NCBI RefSeq assembly: GCF_900104265.1
Contig: NZ_FNJJ01000002.1
Span: 449,424 to 506,151, forward strand
Direction: 5' to 3'
DNA length: 56,728 bases
From: Ectopseudomonas guguanensis
GTDB taxonomy: Bacteria > Pseudomonadota > Gammaproteobacteria > Pseudomonadales > Pseudomonadaceae
Shown here: piece by piece, positions 11,131-18,990 of the stretch
Position numbering within the stretch: the stretch's first letter is position 1
How the letters are laid out: every line of letters starts with the position of its first letter
Notes under the pieces: model-generated
Database searches by the model: none
The model's input: only the letters and a program-made list of their open reading frames with translations
What the model was told of the DNA's origin: nothing
Made by a program: the position numbers and the translations under genes

Positions 11131-11193
11131 TAGGAGCGAGCTCTGCTCGCGAAACGTTCACCCGGCGTGATTCGCGAGCAGAGCTCGCTCCAA
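11131..11193. repeat. REP pair, GTAGGAGCGAGCTC family
   Basis: Two 21-base arms (11133-11153 and 11171-11191) are perfect inverted copies, each reading GGAGCGAGCTCTGCTCGCG and two more A bases. The spacer is 17 bases. The left arm is preceded by GTA, giving the GTAG foot typical of Pseudomonas REPs. The same arm sequence recurs at 18818-18838 and 18958-18978. It sits between dnaB and alr, where a stable stem-loop could shape mRNA ends. Confidence 0.85.
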
Positions 11194-11207
11194 CACTGCG
11201 CGCGCTG

Positions 11208-12602
11208 TTATTCATCCTCGAACTGGTAGCTGCCCGGCGCCAGGTTCTCGAAGCGCGAGTACTTGCCGAGGAAGGCCAGGCGTACGGTGCCGATGGGACC
11301 GTTACGCTGCTTGCCGATGATGATTTCGGCCACGCCCTTGTACTCGGTTTCCGGGTGATAGACCTCGTCGCGGTAGACGAACATGATGATGTCGGCATCC
11401 TGCTCGATCGCTCCGGATTCACGCAGGTCCGAGTTCACCGGGCGCTTGTTGGGGCGCTGCTCCAGCGAGCGGTTGAGCTGCGACAGGGCGATGACCGGGC
11501 AGTTGAATTCCTTGGCCAGGGCCTTGAGCGAGCGCGAGATCTCGGAAATCTCGTTGACCCGGCTGTCGCCGCTGGAGCCGGGAATCTGCATCAGCTGCAG
11601 GTAGTCGACCATGATCAGGCCGATCTCGCCATGCTCGCGCGCCAGGCGCCGCGTACGCGCGCGCATCTCGCTTGGCGAGATGCCCGCGGTATCGTCGATA
11701 AACAGCTTGCGGTCGTTGAGCAGGTTGACCGCGCTGGTCAGACGCGGCCAGTCGTCGTCGTCGAGCTGACCGGCACGCACCTTGGTCTGGTCGATGCGCC
11801 CCAGGGACGCCAGCATACGAATCACGATGGATTCCGAGGGCATTTCCAGCGAGTAGACGAGGATCGCCTTGTCGCTGCGCATCAGGGCGTTTTCCACCAG
11901 GTTCATGGCGAAGGTGGTCTTACCCATCGACGGACGACCGGCAACGATCACCAGGTCGGCCGGCTGCAGGCCGCTGGTCTTGTCATCCAGGTCATCGAAA
12001 CCGGTGGACAGACCGGTGATCGCGTCACCGTTGTTGAACAGCTGGTCGATACGGTCGATGGCCTTGACCAGGATGTCGTTGATGCCTACCGGGCCGCCGG
12101 TCTTGGGGCGTGCCTCGGCGATCTCGAAAATCTTGCGCTCGGCCTCGTCGAGGATTTCCTCGCCGGTACGGCCTTCCGGCGCATAGGCACTGTCGGCGAT
12201 CTCGTTGCTGATGCCGATCAGCTGGCGCAGCGTGGCACGCTCGCGAATGATCTGCGCATAGGCCTTGATATTGGCCACCGACGGCGTGTTCTTGGCCAGC
12301 TCGGCGAGATAGGCCAGGCCGCCCACCTGCGAAAGCTGCCCTTCCTTGTCCAGTTGCTCGGACAGGGTAACCACGTCGAATGGCGCGTTGCGTTCGGCCA
12401 GCTTGTAGATGGCGCGAAAGATCAGGCGATGATCATGGCGATAGAAGTCGCCCTCGGATACGGCGTCGAGTACGCGTTCCCAGGCGTTGTTGTCCAGCAT
12501 CAGGCCACCCAGCACCGCCTGCTCCGCCTCGATGGAGTGCGGCGGCACTTTCAGGGCAGCGGTCTGCAGGTCGTATTGCTCGGGAATGCTGATGTCGTTC
12601 AT
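11208..12602 (-). CDS. dnaB: Replicative DNA helicase
   Basis: This hexameric helicase unwinds DNA at the replication fork. The 464 residues hold the N-terminal DnaB domain (about 20-125), a linker, and the RecA-like C-terminal domain with Walker A GRPSMGKT (222-229). The core SLEMPSESIVIRMLASLGRID and the late LSQLNRSLEQRPNKRP and SDLRESGAIEQDADI motifs are also present. No intein interrupts it. The ATG at 12602 (MNDISIPEQYDLQTAALKVP) begins the conserved N-terminus. The open frame upstream would add 29 unlikely residues and run into the rplI terminator. It follows rplI, as in other Pseudomonas. Confidence 0.96.
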   Translation of the reverse strand: MNDISIPEQYDLQTAALKVPPHSIEAEQAVLGGLMLDNNAWERVLDAVSEGDFYRHDHRLIFRAIYKLAERNAPFDVVTLSEQLDKEGQLSQVGGLAYLAELAKNTPSVANIKAYAQIIRERATLRQLIGISNEIADSAYAPEGRTGEEILDEAERKIFEIAEARPKTGGPVGINDILVKAIDRIDQLFNNGDAITGLSTGFDDLDDKTSGLQPADLVIVAGRPSMGKTTFAMNLVENALMRSDKAILVYSLEMPSESIVIRMLASLGRIDQTKVRAGQLDDDDWPRLTSAVNLLNDRKLFIDDTAGISPSEMRARTRRLAREHGEIGLIMVDYLQLMQIPGSSGDSRVNEISEISRSLKALAKEFNCPVIALSQLNRSLEQRPNKRPVNSDLRESGAIEQDADIIMFVYRDEVYHPETEYKGVAEIIIGKQRNGPIGTVRLAFLGKYSRFENLAPGSYQFEDE

Positions 12603-12637
12603 AGGCTCGAAGAGAAAATACTGCGGTAGAAAGACAA

Positions 12638-12671
12638 CGGGCACGTCACCGCTTGCGCAATGACGTGCCCG
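12638..12671 (-). terminator. Stem-loop terminator after rplI
   Basis: An 11-bp perfect stem (CGGGCACGTCA / TGACGTGCCCG) with a 12-base loop is followed on the minus strand by TTGTCTTTCT. It separates the ribosomal-protein operon from dnaB. The T tract is weak, so some read-through is likely. Confidence 0.65.
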
Positions 12672-12719
12672 ATTTTGGCAGACCGGCACCTGAGTGCAAG
12701 CCCGCCTGGCGGCTGCGAG

Positions 12720-13166
12720 TTAGGCAGCGACCACGATCACCTTGACGGTGGCTTCGACGTCGGTGTGCAGGTGCAGTGCAACGTCGTATTCGCCGACCTG
12801 ACGGATAGTACCGTTGGGCAGACGAACTTCGGCCTTGGCCACTTCAACGCCGGAGGCGGTCAGGGCGTCAGCGATGTCGTGGGTACCGATCGAACCGAAC
12901 AGCTTGCCTTCATCGCCAGCGGTGGCGGTGATGGTGACTTCCAGCTCAGCCAGTTGGGCAGCGCGAGCTTCGGCGGAAGCCTTCTTCTCGGCAGCCAGTT
13001 TTTCCAGCTCGGCGCGGCGGGCTTCAAACGCAGCTACGTTTTCAGCGGTAGCAGCGGTGGCCTTGCCCTGCGGCAGCAGGAAGTTACGGCCGTAACCGGC
13101 CTTGACGTTCACTTTGTCGCCCAGGTTGCCCAGGTTGGCGATTTTTTCCAGCAGGATGACTTCCAT
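12720..13166 (-). CDS. rplI: 50S ribosomal protein L9
   Basis: The protein has 148 residues. The N-terminal RNA-binding domain begins [32 protein letters not shown], all of it conserved. A long central helix full of Ala, Glu and Lys follows, and then the C-terminal domain ([16 protein letters not shown]). It is the last gene of the rpsF-rpsR-DUF2232-rplI operon and ends before a terminator. AGAGGTAAG just upstream provides a ribosome binding site. Confidence 0.97.
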   Translation of the reverse strand: MEVILLEKIANLGNLGDKVNVKAGYGRNFLLPQGKATAATAENVAAFEARRAELEKLAAEKKASAEARAAQLAELEVTITATAGDEGKLFGSIGTHDIADALTASGVEVAKAEVRLPNGTIRQVGEYDVALHLHTDVEATVKVIVVAA

Positions 13167-13187
13167 TTGGGTCTTACCTCTTAACTT

Positions 13188-14075
13188 TTAACCTTCACCG
13201 TCCGCGGGCCCACTCTTGCGAGCGAGACGACCGCGAAAATCAAACAGACTGTCGACGATGGCCAGGACCACCAGTAACGGATAGATCAGCTGCATGAACA
13301 GCAGGAGCGTGATGTACATGCCCACCAGCCAGAAGCGAGCGAGCCCACCCTTCTCCACCAGACCGTGCACCAGGGCGATCCCGGCGAACAGCAAAGGCAC
13401 ACTGCACAGCGGCGTGAGCATGGCCAACTGCGGCCCCAGATTGGGGCCTAGCATCATGCCCGCCAGCAGCAACAGCGCCTGCGGCAGCGGCAGTCTCAGG
13501 GCGCGGAACTCGCGACCGAAACCGCCGGGGTTGTACAACACGGCCTGCCAGTAACGCCCAAGAATCAGGCTCAGCAAGCTGAGGATCTGCAGCAAGGCCG
13601 CCAGCAATCCGGTCAGCACCGGTGCGATCAGGGCCTCGAGGCGCTCGCGTTCGCCCACCGACAACTGCTGGTGAGCCCCATCGAACATGGTCGGCAACAG
13701 CTTCTGCAGCTCGCCGGCCATGGCCGCGATGGGTTCGCGGAACACCGCCCCAAGGACCACGCCATACACCAGGCCCAGCGCCACACTGCACAGCAGTATG
13801 CGGTTCCAGGTCCAACTGGCGCGCAACAACAACGCCAGGCTCAGCGCACCGACCAGCACCAGCAGGGTGCGCGGTTCGCCGAAGTACCACCAGGCTATCG
13901 CCGGCAGCATGGCCCAGGCCAGGATGCCCATGGCATCGCTGGCTCCGCGCCGCAACAGCACCAGGCTGCCGGCGGCGGCACTCAACCAGAACAACAGCGG
14001 CATCGCTGCCGATCCCACCACCACGAGGGTGGCCTGCATACGGCCGCGCATGATGTATTCAGCCAGGGCACGCAT
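13188..14075 (-). CDS. DUF2232 polytopic membrane protein
   Basis: The 295-residue protein is almost entirely hydrophobic, with about eight membrane segments (for example VVVGSAAMPLLFWLSAAAGSL, TLLVLVGALSLALLL, LLLLAGMMLGPNL, YITLLLFMQLIYPLLVVL). A soluble loop with VGERERLEALI lies near the middle. It matches the DUF2232 family, found in Pseudomonas between rpsR and rplI (PA4933 by order). Its function is unknown. Related proteins in Firmicutes lie near ribosomal genes too. It is co-transcribed with the ribosomal protein genes, 21 bases before rplI. Confidence 0.85.
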   Translation of the reverse strand: MRALAEYIMRGRMQATLVVVGSAAMPLLFWLSAAAGSLVLLRRGASDAMGILAWAMLPAIAWWYFGEPRTLLVLVGALSLALLLRASWTWNRILLCSVALGLVYGVVLGAVFREPIAAMAGELQKLLPTMFDGAHQQLSVGERERLEALIAPVLTGLLAALLQILSLLSLILGRYWQAVLYNPGGFGREFRALRLPLPQALLLLAGMMLGPNLGPQLAMLTPLCSVPLLFAGIALVHGLVEKGGLARFWLVGMYITLLLFMQLIYPLLVVLAIVDSLFDFRGRLARKSGPADGEG

Positions 14076-14111
14076 GCGATCTATTCCTTAACGCTTGTCG
14101 ACTGTCCGATC

Positions 14112-14342
14112 TCAGCGGCCGTGGCTGTCGGTGTAGGGCAGCAGGGCCAGGAAGCGGGCGCGCTTGATAGCGGTGGCCAGCTGACGCTGATAACGAGCCT
14201 TGGTACCGGTGATACGGCTGGGAACGATCTTGCCGGTTTCCGAGATGTAGGCTTTCAGGGTGTTGAGATCTTTGAAATCGATCTCTTTCACGTCTTCAGC
14301 GGTGAAGCGGCAGAATTTACGACGACGGAAGAAACGTGCCAT
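14112..14342 (-). CDS. rpsR: 30S ribosomal protein S18
   Basis: The protein is 76 residues, standard length: [25 protein letters not shown], then [34 protein letters not shown]. It binds 16S rRNA as a heterodimer with S6, encoded 28 bases upstream. The small spacer means that priB, which sits here in enterobacteria, is absent. Confidence 0.97.
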   Translation of the reverse strand: MARFFRRRKFCRFTAEDVKEIDFKDLNTLKAYISETGKIVPSRITGTKARYQRQLATAIKRARFLALLPYTDSHGR

Positions 14343-14370
14343 GTGATTGGCTCCTCAATAGATCCGTGGA

Positions 14371-14793
14371 TTACTCGTCAGCGTTGTCGCTGTCGTTGCT
14401 GTCGCTGTCATCGCCGTCGTTGGACTCGGCGTTTTCAGGACGTTCACGACGCTCGCGGCGCTCACTGCGGTTTTCTTCGGCCTTCAGCATCTCGGACTGG
14501 CCAGTGACGGCCTCGTCGCGACGGATGACCAGGTTACGGATCACGGCGTCGTTGTAGCGGAAGTTGTCTTCCAGCTCGGCCAGGGCCTTGCCGGTGCACT
14601 CTACGTTGAGCATCACGTAGTGGGCTTTGTGGACGTTGTTGATGGCGTAAGCCAGCTGACGACGGCCCCAGTCTTCCAGGCGGTGAATCTTGCCACCGTC
14701 TTCTTCGATCAGCTTGGTGTAACGCTCGACCATGCCGCCGACTTGCTCGCTCTGGTCCGGGTGAACCAGGAAGATGATTTCGTAATGACGCAT
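14371..14793 (-). CDS. rpsF: 30S ribosomal protein S6
   Basis: The 140 residues start [29 protein letters not shown], the conserved S6 fold. The tail (about 105-140) is acidic, with repeated Asp, Ser and Asn. This resembles the glutamate-tailed S6 of E. coli, whose tail is extended by RimK. It heads the ribosomal operon. The start is preceded by AAGGAGCATTT, and that ribosome binding site is part of a stem expected to bind the S6:S18 complex. Confidence 0.97.
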   Translation of the reverse strand: MRHYEIIFLVHPDQSEQVGGMVERYTKLIEEDGGKIHRLEDWGRRQLAYAINNVHKAHYVMLNVECTGKALAELEDNFRYNDAVIRNLVIRRDEAVTGQSEMLKAEENRSERRERRERPENAESNDGDDSDSNDSDNADE

Positions 14794-14800
14794 AAATGCT

Positions 14801-14842
14801 CCTTACGGGTTGTAGCCTGCCAACTAAGGTGGTCAGGCAAGG
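14801..14842 (-). promoter_or_regulatory. rpsF leader, S6:S18-type autoregulatory stem
   Basis: Read on the minus strand, CCTT (14842-14839) pairs with AAGG (14804-14801), which is the ribosome binding site. Inside it GCCTG (14838-14834) pairs with CAGGC (14819-14815). The strand between the two stems on the 3' side carries an unpaired ACCCG with the CCG triplet. That arrangement, a CCG bulge next to a hairpin just before the rpsF start, is the published S6:S18-binding motif that mimics the 16S rRNA site. Excess S6:S18 should bind here and block translation. Confidence 0.65.
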
Positions 14843-14883
14843 AGTGGGTTTTTCTCGTGATGAGCTTGCCGGGCGGTAGGCGC

Positions 14884-14908
14884 AAAAAAGCCTGCCGTCA
14901 CGGCAAGG
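14884..14908 (-). terminator. Terminator of the rnr-rlmB transcript
   Basis: On the minus strand a 7-bp stem (CTTGCCG / CGGCAGG, including one G-T pair) with a TGA loop is followed by C and six T. It lies about 160 bases past rlmB. It also coincides with the expected transcription start of the rpsF promoter, so it would stop incoming transcripts just where the new one begins. Confidence 0.65.
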
Positions 14909-14914
14909 GGCGCC

Positions 14915-14943
14915 ATTCTAGAGAAGCCCCCTGCTGCACGCAA
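14915..14943 (-). promoter_or_regulatory. Sigma70 promoter of the rpsF operon
   Basis: On the minus strand TTGCGT and TAGAAT are separated by exactly 17 bases. The predicted start is near 14908, giving a leader of about 115 bases that includes the S6:S18 stem. Confidence 0.6.
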
Positions 14944-14973
14944 GGCGAATTGGCGATTATTTGAACAACACGA

Positions 14974-15008
14974 CTTCAGGCTTCAGGCTTCAGGCTTCAG
15001 GCTTCAGG
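14974..15008. repeat. Heptamer minisatellite, 5 copies of CTTCAGG
   Basis: Five perfect 7-bp copies lie between rlmB and the rpsF promoter. A right arm with the inverse sense (CCTGCGGCCTGCAGCC, 15050-15066) reaches the stop codon of rlmB. Related heptamers recur near 23968, at 35421-35497 and near 53601. Confidence 0.9.
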
Positions 15009-15065
15009 CAAGCCAGGATGGAGTGACCGCACACGCCACTCCAGCTTTTACCTGCGGCCTGCAGC

Positions 15066-15815
15066 CTATAGCTTGTGGCCGTTTCTCTGGCGCACCGCCT
15101 CGAACAGGCAGACGCCGGTGGCGACCGAGACGTTGAGGCTGCTGACGCTGCCGCCCATGGGTAGCTTGACCAGGTAATCGCAGTGCTCGCGGGTCAGGCG
15201 ACGCATACCCTTGCCCTCGGCGCCCATGACCAGCACCGTCGGGCCGGTCATGTCGAGCTGATACAGCTCCTGCTCGGCCTCGCCAGCGGTGCCGACCACC
15301 CAGAGGCCCTTCTTCTGCAGCTTTTCCAGGGTGCGCGCCAGGTTGGTCACCGCCACCAGCGGAATCACCTCCGCCGCGCCGCACGCCACCTTGCGCACGG
15401 TGGCGTTGAGGGTGGCGGACTTGTCCTTGGGCACGATGACCGCCAATGCCCCTGCGGCATCGGCGGTGCGCAGGCAGGCGCCGAGGTTGTGCGGATCGGT
15501 CACCCCGTCCAGCACCAGAAGCAAGGGCACGCCCTCGCTGCGTTCGAGCAGCTCGTCGAGCATGTTCTCGCCCCAGACCTGGCTCGGGCTGACCTCGGCG
15601 ACCACACCCTGGTGCACGCCCTCGGCCCATTCGTCCAGCTCCTGACGCTCCTTTTGCCCGACCGGCACGCGGTGCTGCGCCGCCAACTCCAGCATCGGCT
15701 GGATGCGCGGCGCATGGCGGCTCTCGGCCAGCCACAATTGCTTGACCCGCTTGGGATGGTGGCGCAACAGCGCCTCCACGGCATGCACGCCGTAGACCTT
15801 TTCCAACTGACTCAT
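15066..15815 (-). CDS. rlmB: 23S rRNA (guanosine-2'-O-)-methyltransferase RlmB
   Basis: This SPOUT enzyme methylates G2251 of 23S rRNA. The 249 residues show an N-terminal substrate-binding domain (YGVHAVEALLRHHPKRVKQLWLAE). The knotted SAM domain follows, with LDGVTDPHNLGACLRTADAAG, VMGAEGKGMRRLT and the C-terminal LPMGGSVSSLNVSVATGVCLFE. Its start codon overlaps the rnr stop by four bases, so the two are translated together. Its TAG stop falls in the arm of a heptamer repeat. Confidence 0.96.
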   Translation of the reverse strand: MSQLEKVYGVHAVEALLRHHPKRVKQLWLAESRHAPRIQPMLELAAQHRVPVGQKERQELDEWAEGVHQGVVAEVSPSQVWGENMLDELLERSEGVPLLLVLDGVTDPHNLGACLRTADAAGALAVIVPKDKSATLNATVRKVACGAAEVIPLVAVTNLARTLEKLQKKGLWVVGTAGEAEQELYQLDMTGPTVLVMGAEGKGMRRLTREHCDYLVKLPMGGSVSSLNVSVATGVCLFEAVRQRNGHKL

Positions 15816-18298
15816 CGTTTCGCCTTACGCTTGCTCGGCTTGCTGCCGGTCGTCTCGGCCTTGGCCTTGGGTGCAGGCGCACCCTTGCGATGGCTGGACG
15901 TTTTCTTCGCCGGCGCCTTGCCGCCGCTCTTCTTGGCACTGTCGAGCAGGGCCTTCTTCACCTCGCGGCTTTTCTGCACGTCGGTATTGCCCATGCCGCT
16001 CGGCTTGCCGCCACGGCGCGCATCATCGTCCTTGGCGGTCTTGCCCTGGCTCAGTTCGAAGTCGATCTTGCGCTCGTCCAGATCGACGCGCATCACCTTG
16101 ACCTCGACGCTGTCGCCAAGGCGGAAGCTGCGGCCGCTGCGCTCGCCGGACAGGCGGTGGTGAACCGGGTCGAAGTGGTAGTAATCGGCCGGCAGCGCGG
16201 TGACGTGCACCAGGCCCTCGACGTAGATGTCGCGCAGCTCGACGAAGATGCCGAAGCCGGTCACTGCGGTGATCACGCCGGCGAAGGTCTCGCCGACGCG
16301 GTCCTGCATGAACTCGCACTTGAGCCAGTTGACCACGTCACGGGTCGCCTCGTCGGCGCGGCGCTCGGTCATCGAGCACTGCTCGCCGAGCTTTTCCAGG
16401 GTCGCCTCGTCGTACGGATAGATGCGCGCCTTGGGCATGGTCGCTGCACCGGCACGCTCCACATGCTTGGTTTCGCGCTTGGAGCGGATCACGCTGCGAA
16501 TGGCGCGGTGCACCAGCAGGTCGGGGTAGCGACGGATCGGCGAGGTGAAGTGGGTATAGGCCTCATAGTTGAGACCGAAGTGGCCCTCGTTCTGCGCGCT
16601 GTACACCGCCTGGCTCAGCGAGCGCAGCATCACGGTCTGGATCAGGTGGAAGTCCGGGCGCTCGCGAATGCTCTCCAGCAGGCGCTGATAGTCCTTGGGT
16701 GAAGGACCATCCTTGGACTTGCCACGTTGCAGCGACAGCCCCAGCTCACCAAGGAAGGCCTTGAGCTTCTCCAGACGCTCGGCCGGCGGGCCGTCGTGCA
16801 CGCGGTACAACGAGGGGATCTCGTGATCCTGCATGAAGCGCGCGGTGGCGACGTTGGCGGCCAGCATGCACTCCTCGATCAACTTGTGCGCATCGTTACG
16901 CTGGGTCGGGCGGATCTCGTCGATCTTGCGATCGGTGCCGAAGATGATTCGCGTCTCCTGCGTCTCGAAGTCGATGGCGCCACGCTCGTGACGAGCGGCC
17001 ACCAGCACCTGGTACAGGGCATAGAGCTGGTTGAGGTGCGGCAGAACCTCCTTATACTCGCTGCGCAGGGACTTGCCCTCGCTGCTCTTGGGATCTTCCA
17101 GCATCAGGCTGACCTTGTTGTAGGTCAGGCGCGCGTGGGAGTGGATCACCGCCTCGTAGAACTTGTAGTCGACCATCTGGCCGCTCTTGGACATGGTCAT
17201 TTCGCAGACCATGGCTAGGCGATCGACGTGCGGGTTGAGCGAGCACAGACCGTTGGACAGCTCCTCCGGCAGCATCGGCACGACGCGCTCGGGGAAGTAC
17301 ACCGAGTTGCCACGCTCGACCGCCTCGGCGTCCAGCGCCGAACCGACCTTGACGTAGTGCGACACGTCGGCGATGGCCACGTAGAGCTTCCAGCCACCGG
17401 AGAACAGTTTCCAGCGGCTGCTGTTCTTCTCGCAGTATACGGCGTCGTCGAAGTCGCGCGCGTCTTCGCCATCGATGGTGACGAACGGCAGATGGCGCAG
17501 GTCGATGCGCTTCTCCTTGTCCTTCTCCTCCACTTCGGGCTTGAGCTTGCGCGCTTCCTTGATCACCGCCTCGGGCCAGACATGCGGAATGTCGTAGCTG
17601 CGCAGCGCCACGTCGATCTCCATGCCCGGCGCCATGTAGTTACCGATCACCTCGACGATGTCGCCCTGCGGCTGGAAGCGCTGGGTCGGCCAGTGGGTGA
17701 TCTTGATCTCGACGAACTGGCCGATGCGCGCGCCGGCGGTGCGACCGGGGGTGACCAGCACTTCCTGCTGGATCTTGGGGTTGTCAGCGACGACGAAGCC
17801 GATGCCGTTCTCTTCGTAGTAGCGACCCACGATGCTTTCGTGGGCACGACTGATCACCTCGACGATGCCACCCTCGCGACGGCCGCGACGGTCGAGACCG
17901 GCCACACGCACCAGGGCGCGGTCGCCATCGAATACCAGGCGCATCTGCGCCGGGCTGAGGAAAAGATCGTCGCTGCCGTCGTCCGGCACTAGAAAGCCGA
18001 AGCCGTCGCGGTGGCCACTGATGCGGCCGCAGATCAGATCGAGCTTGTCCACCGGCGCGTAGGTGCCGCGGCGGGTATAGATGAGCTGGCCGTCGCGCTC
18101 CATGGCGCGCAGACGGCGGCGCAGCGCCTCGAGCTGATCTTCGGTGTCGAGGCCGAATTCTTCGACCAGCTGCTCGCGGCTGGCGGGCGAACCCCGTTCG
18201 GCCAGGTGGGCCAGAATCAGTTCGCGGCTAGGGATGGGGTTGTCGTATTTTTCCGCCTCGCGGGCGGCCTCGGGATCGAGGGATTGCCAATCGGCCAT
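15812..18298 (-). CDS. rnr: Ribonuclease R
   Basis: This processive 3'-5' exoribonuclease can digest structured RNA. The 828-residue protein has an N-terminal winged-helix region (about 20-85), two cold-shock domains (to about 245) and the RNB catalytic domain with DGEDARDFDDAVY, whose aspartates bind metal. An S1 domain follows (VGETFAGVITAVTGFGIFVELRDIYVEGLVHV), then a long basic Lys/Ala/Ser tail (about 745-828) typical of RNase R. It leads an operon with rlmB. The ATG at 18298 has GGAAGGA shortly before it. Confidence 0.96.
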   Translation of the reverse strand: MADWQSLDPEAAREAEKYDNPIPSRELILAHLAERGSPASREQLVEEFGLDTEDQLEALRRRLRAMERDGQLIYTRRGTYAPVDKLDLICGRISGHRDGFGFLVPDDGSDDLFLSPAQMRLVFDGDRALVRVAGLDRRGRREGGIVEVISRAHESIVGRYYEENGIGFVVADNPKIQQEVLVTPGRTAGARIGQFVEIKITHWPTQRFQPQGDIVEVIGNYMAPGMEIDVALRSYDIPHVWPEAVIKEARKLKPEVEEKDKEKRIDLRHLPFVTIDGEDARDFDDAVYCEKNSSRWKLFSGGWKLYVAIADVSHYVKVGSALDAEAVERGNSVYFPERVVPMLPEELSNGLCSLNPHVDRLAMVCEMTMSKSGQMVDYKFYEAVIHSHARLTYNKVSLMLEDPKSSEGKSLRSEYKEVLPHLNQLYALYQVLVAARHERGAIDFETQETRIIFGTDRKIDEIRPTQRNDAHKLIEECMLAANVATARFMQDHEIPSLYRVHDGPPAERLEKLKAFLGELGLSLQRGKSKDGPSPKDYQRLLESIRERPDFHLIQTVMLRSLSQAVYSAQNEGHFGLNYEAYTHFTSPIRRYPDLLVHRAIRSVIRSKRETKHVERAGAATMPKARIYPYDEATLEKLGEQCSMTERRADEATRDVVNWLKCEFMQDRVGETFAGVITAVTGFGIFVELRDIYVEGLVHVTALPADYYHFDPVHHRLSGERSGRSFRLGDSVEVKVMRVDLDERKIDFELSQGKTAKDDDARRGGKPSGMGNTDVQKSREVKKALLDSAKKSGGKAPAKKTSSHRKGAPAPKAKAETTGSKPSKRKAKR

Positions 18299-18413
18299 GT
18301 AGGAAGGATTACCTATGCTTATGTATAGAGGTGTATGCCATCTGCCTATTGAAGCGCGAAAACGTCATTCGCGGCAGCTTTTCCGGCGACAATAATTTTT
18401 TTGGGGTCAGGGG

Positions 18414-18442
18414 TTTACAAGGTAAATGCCCGCCCGTATAGT
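18414..18442 (+). promoter_or_regulatory. Promoter of the tRNA-Leu pair
   Basis: TTTACA and TATAGT are spaced by 17 bases, with an AT-rich block (AATAATTTTTTTT, 18391-18403) upstream like an UP element. A GC-rich discriminator (TCGCGCCC) follows, as expected for a stable-RNA promoter under stringent control. Confidence 0.7.
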
Positions 18443-18505
18443 TCGCGCCCACAGCGTCGAGCAGACGTTGTAACACGAAGCCGATGATGATTCATCGTTT
18501 TCAGT

Positions 18506-18592
18506 GCCCAGGTGGCGGAATTGGTAGACGCGCTGGTTTCAGGTATCAGTGGTGGCAACACCGTGGAAGTTCGAGTCTTCTCCTGGGCACCA
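18506..18592 (+). tRNA. tRNA-Leu (anticodon CAG), copy 1
   Basis: The 87-base gene folds with acceptor stem GCCCAGG / CCTGGGC, a class II long variable arm and an encoded CCA end. The anticodon stem CTGGT / ATCAG encloses loop TTCAGGT, so the anticodon is CAG and it reads CUG, the main leucine codon in this GC-rich genome. Confidence 0.97.
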
Positions 18593-18675
18593 AATTTCGT
18601 GAAGTGGCTTGATAACCCACTTTGCAAATAACGGATGCAACGCTCCGTGTCGGCAACGACGAACATTGCTGCAGT

Positions 18676-18762
18676 GCCCAGGTGGCGGAATTGGTAGACG
18701 CGCTGGTTTCAGGTATCAGTGGTGGCAACACCGTGGAAGTTCGAGTCTTCTCCTGGGCACCA
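18676..18762 (+). tRNA. tRNA-Leu (anticodon CAG), copy 2
   Basis: It is identical in all 87 bases to the first copy, 83 bases downstream. The identity extends a few bases on both sides (CAGT before, AATTTC after), which points to a tandem duplication. A terminator follows directly, so the two are one transcript. Confidence 0.97.
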
Positions 18763-18768
18763 AATTTC

Positions 18769-18798
18769 AAAAAACCGAGTCGGATGACTCGGTTTTTT
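18769..18798 (+). terminator. Terminator of the tRNA-Leu transcript
   Basis: AAAAAACCGAGT and ACTCGGTTTTTT form a 12-bp perfect stem with a six-base loop, six bases past the second tRNA. The T tract follows the stem on the plus strand, and A tracts on the other side make it look bidirectional. Confidence 0.9.
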
Positions 18799-18817
18799 AT
18801 TGCCTGCAAAAAACGTT

Positions 18818-18978
18818 GGAGCGAGCTCTGCTCGCGAACTCTTGCTAGACCGTAGGGCGGCCCAGGAGCGCCACGCCAGCGCTCCGCCAGGCAACTAAAA
18901 TCTCAGCATCGGCGTACCGCCTTCGGCGAGTACGCCCTACGATCCTCTTGCAAAAGCTTCGCGAGCAGAGCTCGCTCC
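18818..18978. repeat. Nested REP cluster between tRNA-Leu and the chemoreceptor gene
   Basis: The outer arms (18818-18838 and 18958-18978) are perfect inverted copies of the GGAGCGAGCTCTGCTCGCG repeat seen at 11133. Inside, GTAGGGCG (from 18851) faces CGCCCTACG (18933-18941). The latter is part of a hairpin (18911-18941) with GGCGTAC / GTACGCC and CGCC / GGCG stems. So one REP family is nested inside another. Confidence 0.8.
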
Positions 18979-18990
18979 TACACAGCCCTC

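Noticed and set aside
10044..12629. Long open frame on the plus strand opposite alr and dnaB
   Set aside because: It lies entirely across well-conserved minus-strand genes, has biased composition (His, Gln, Arg, Gly) and no family match. It is a GC-rich shadow frame.
14343..14370. priB between rpsF and rpsR
   Set aside because: Only 28 bases separate the genes. priB is absent here.
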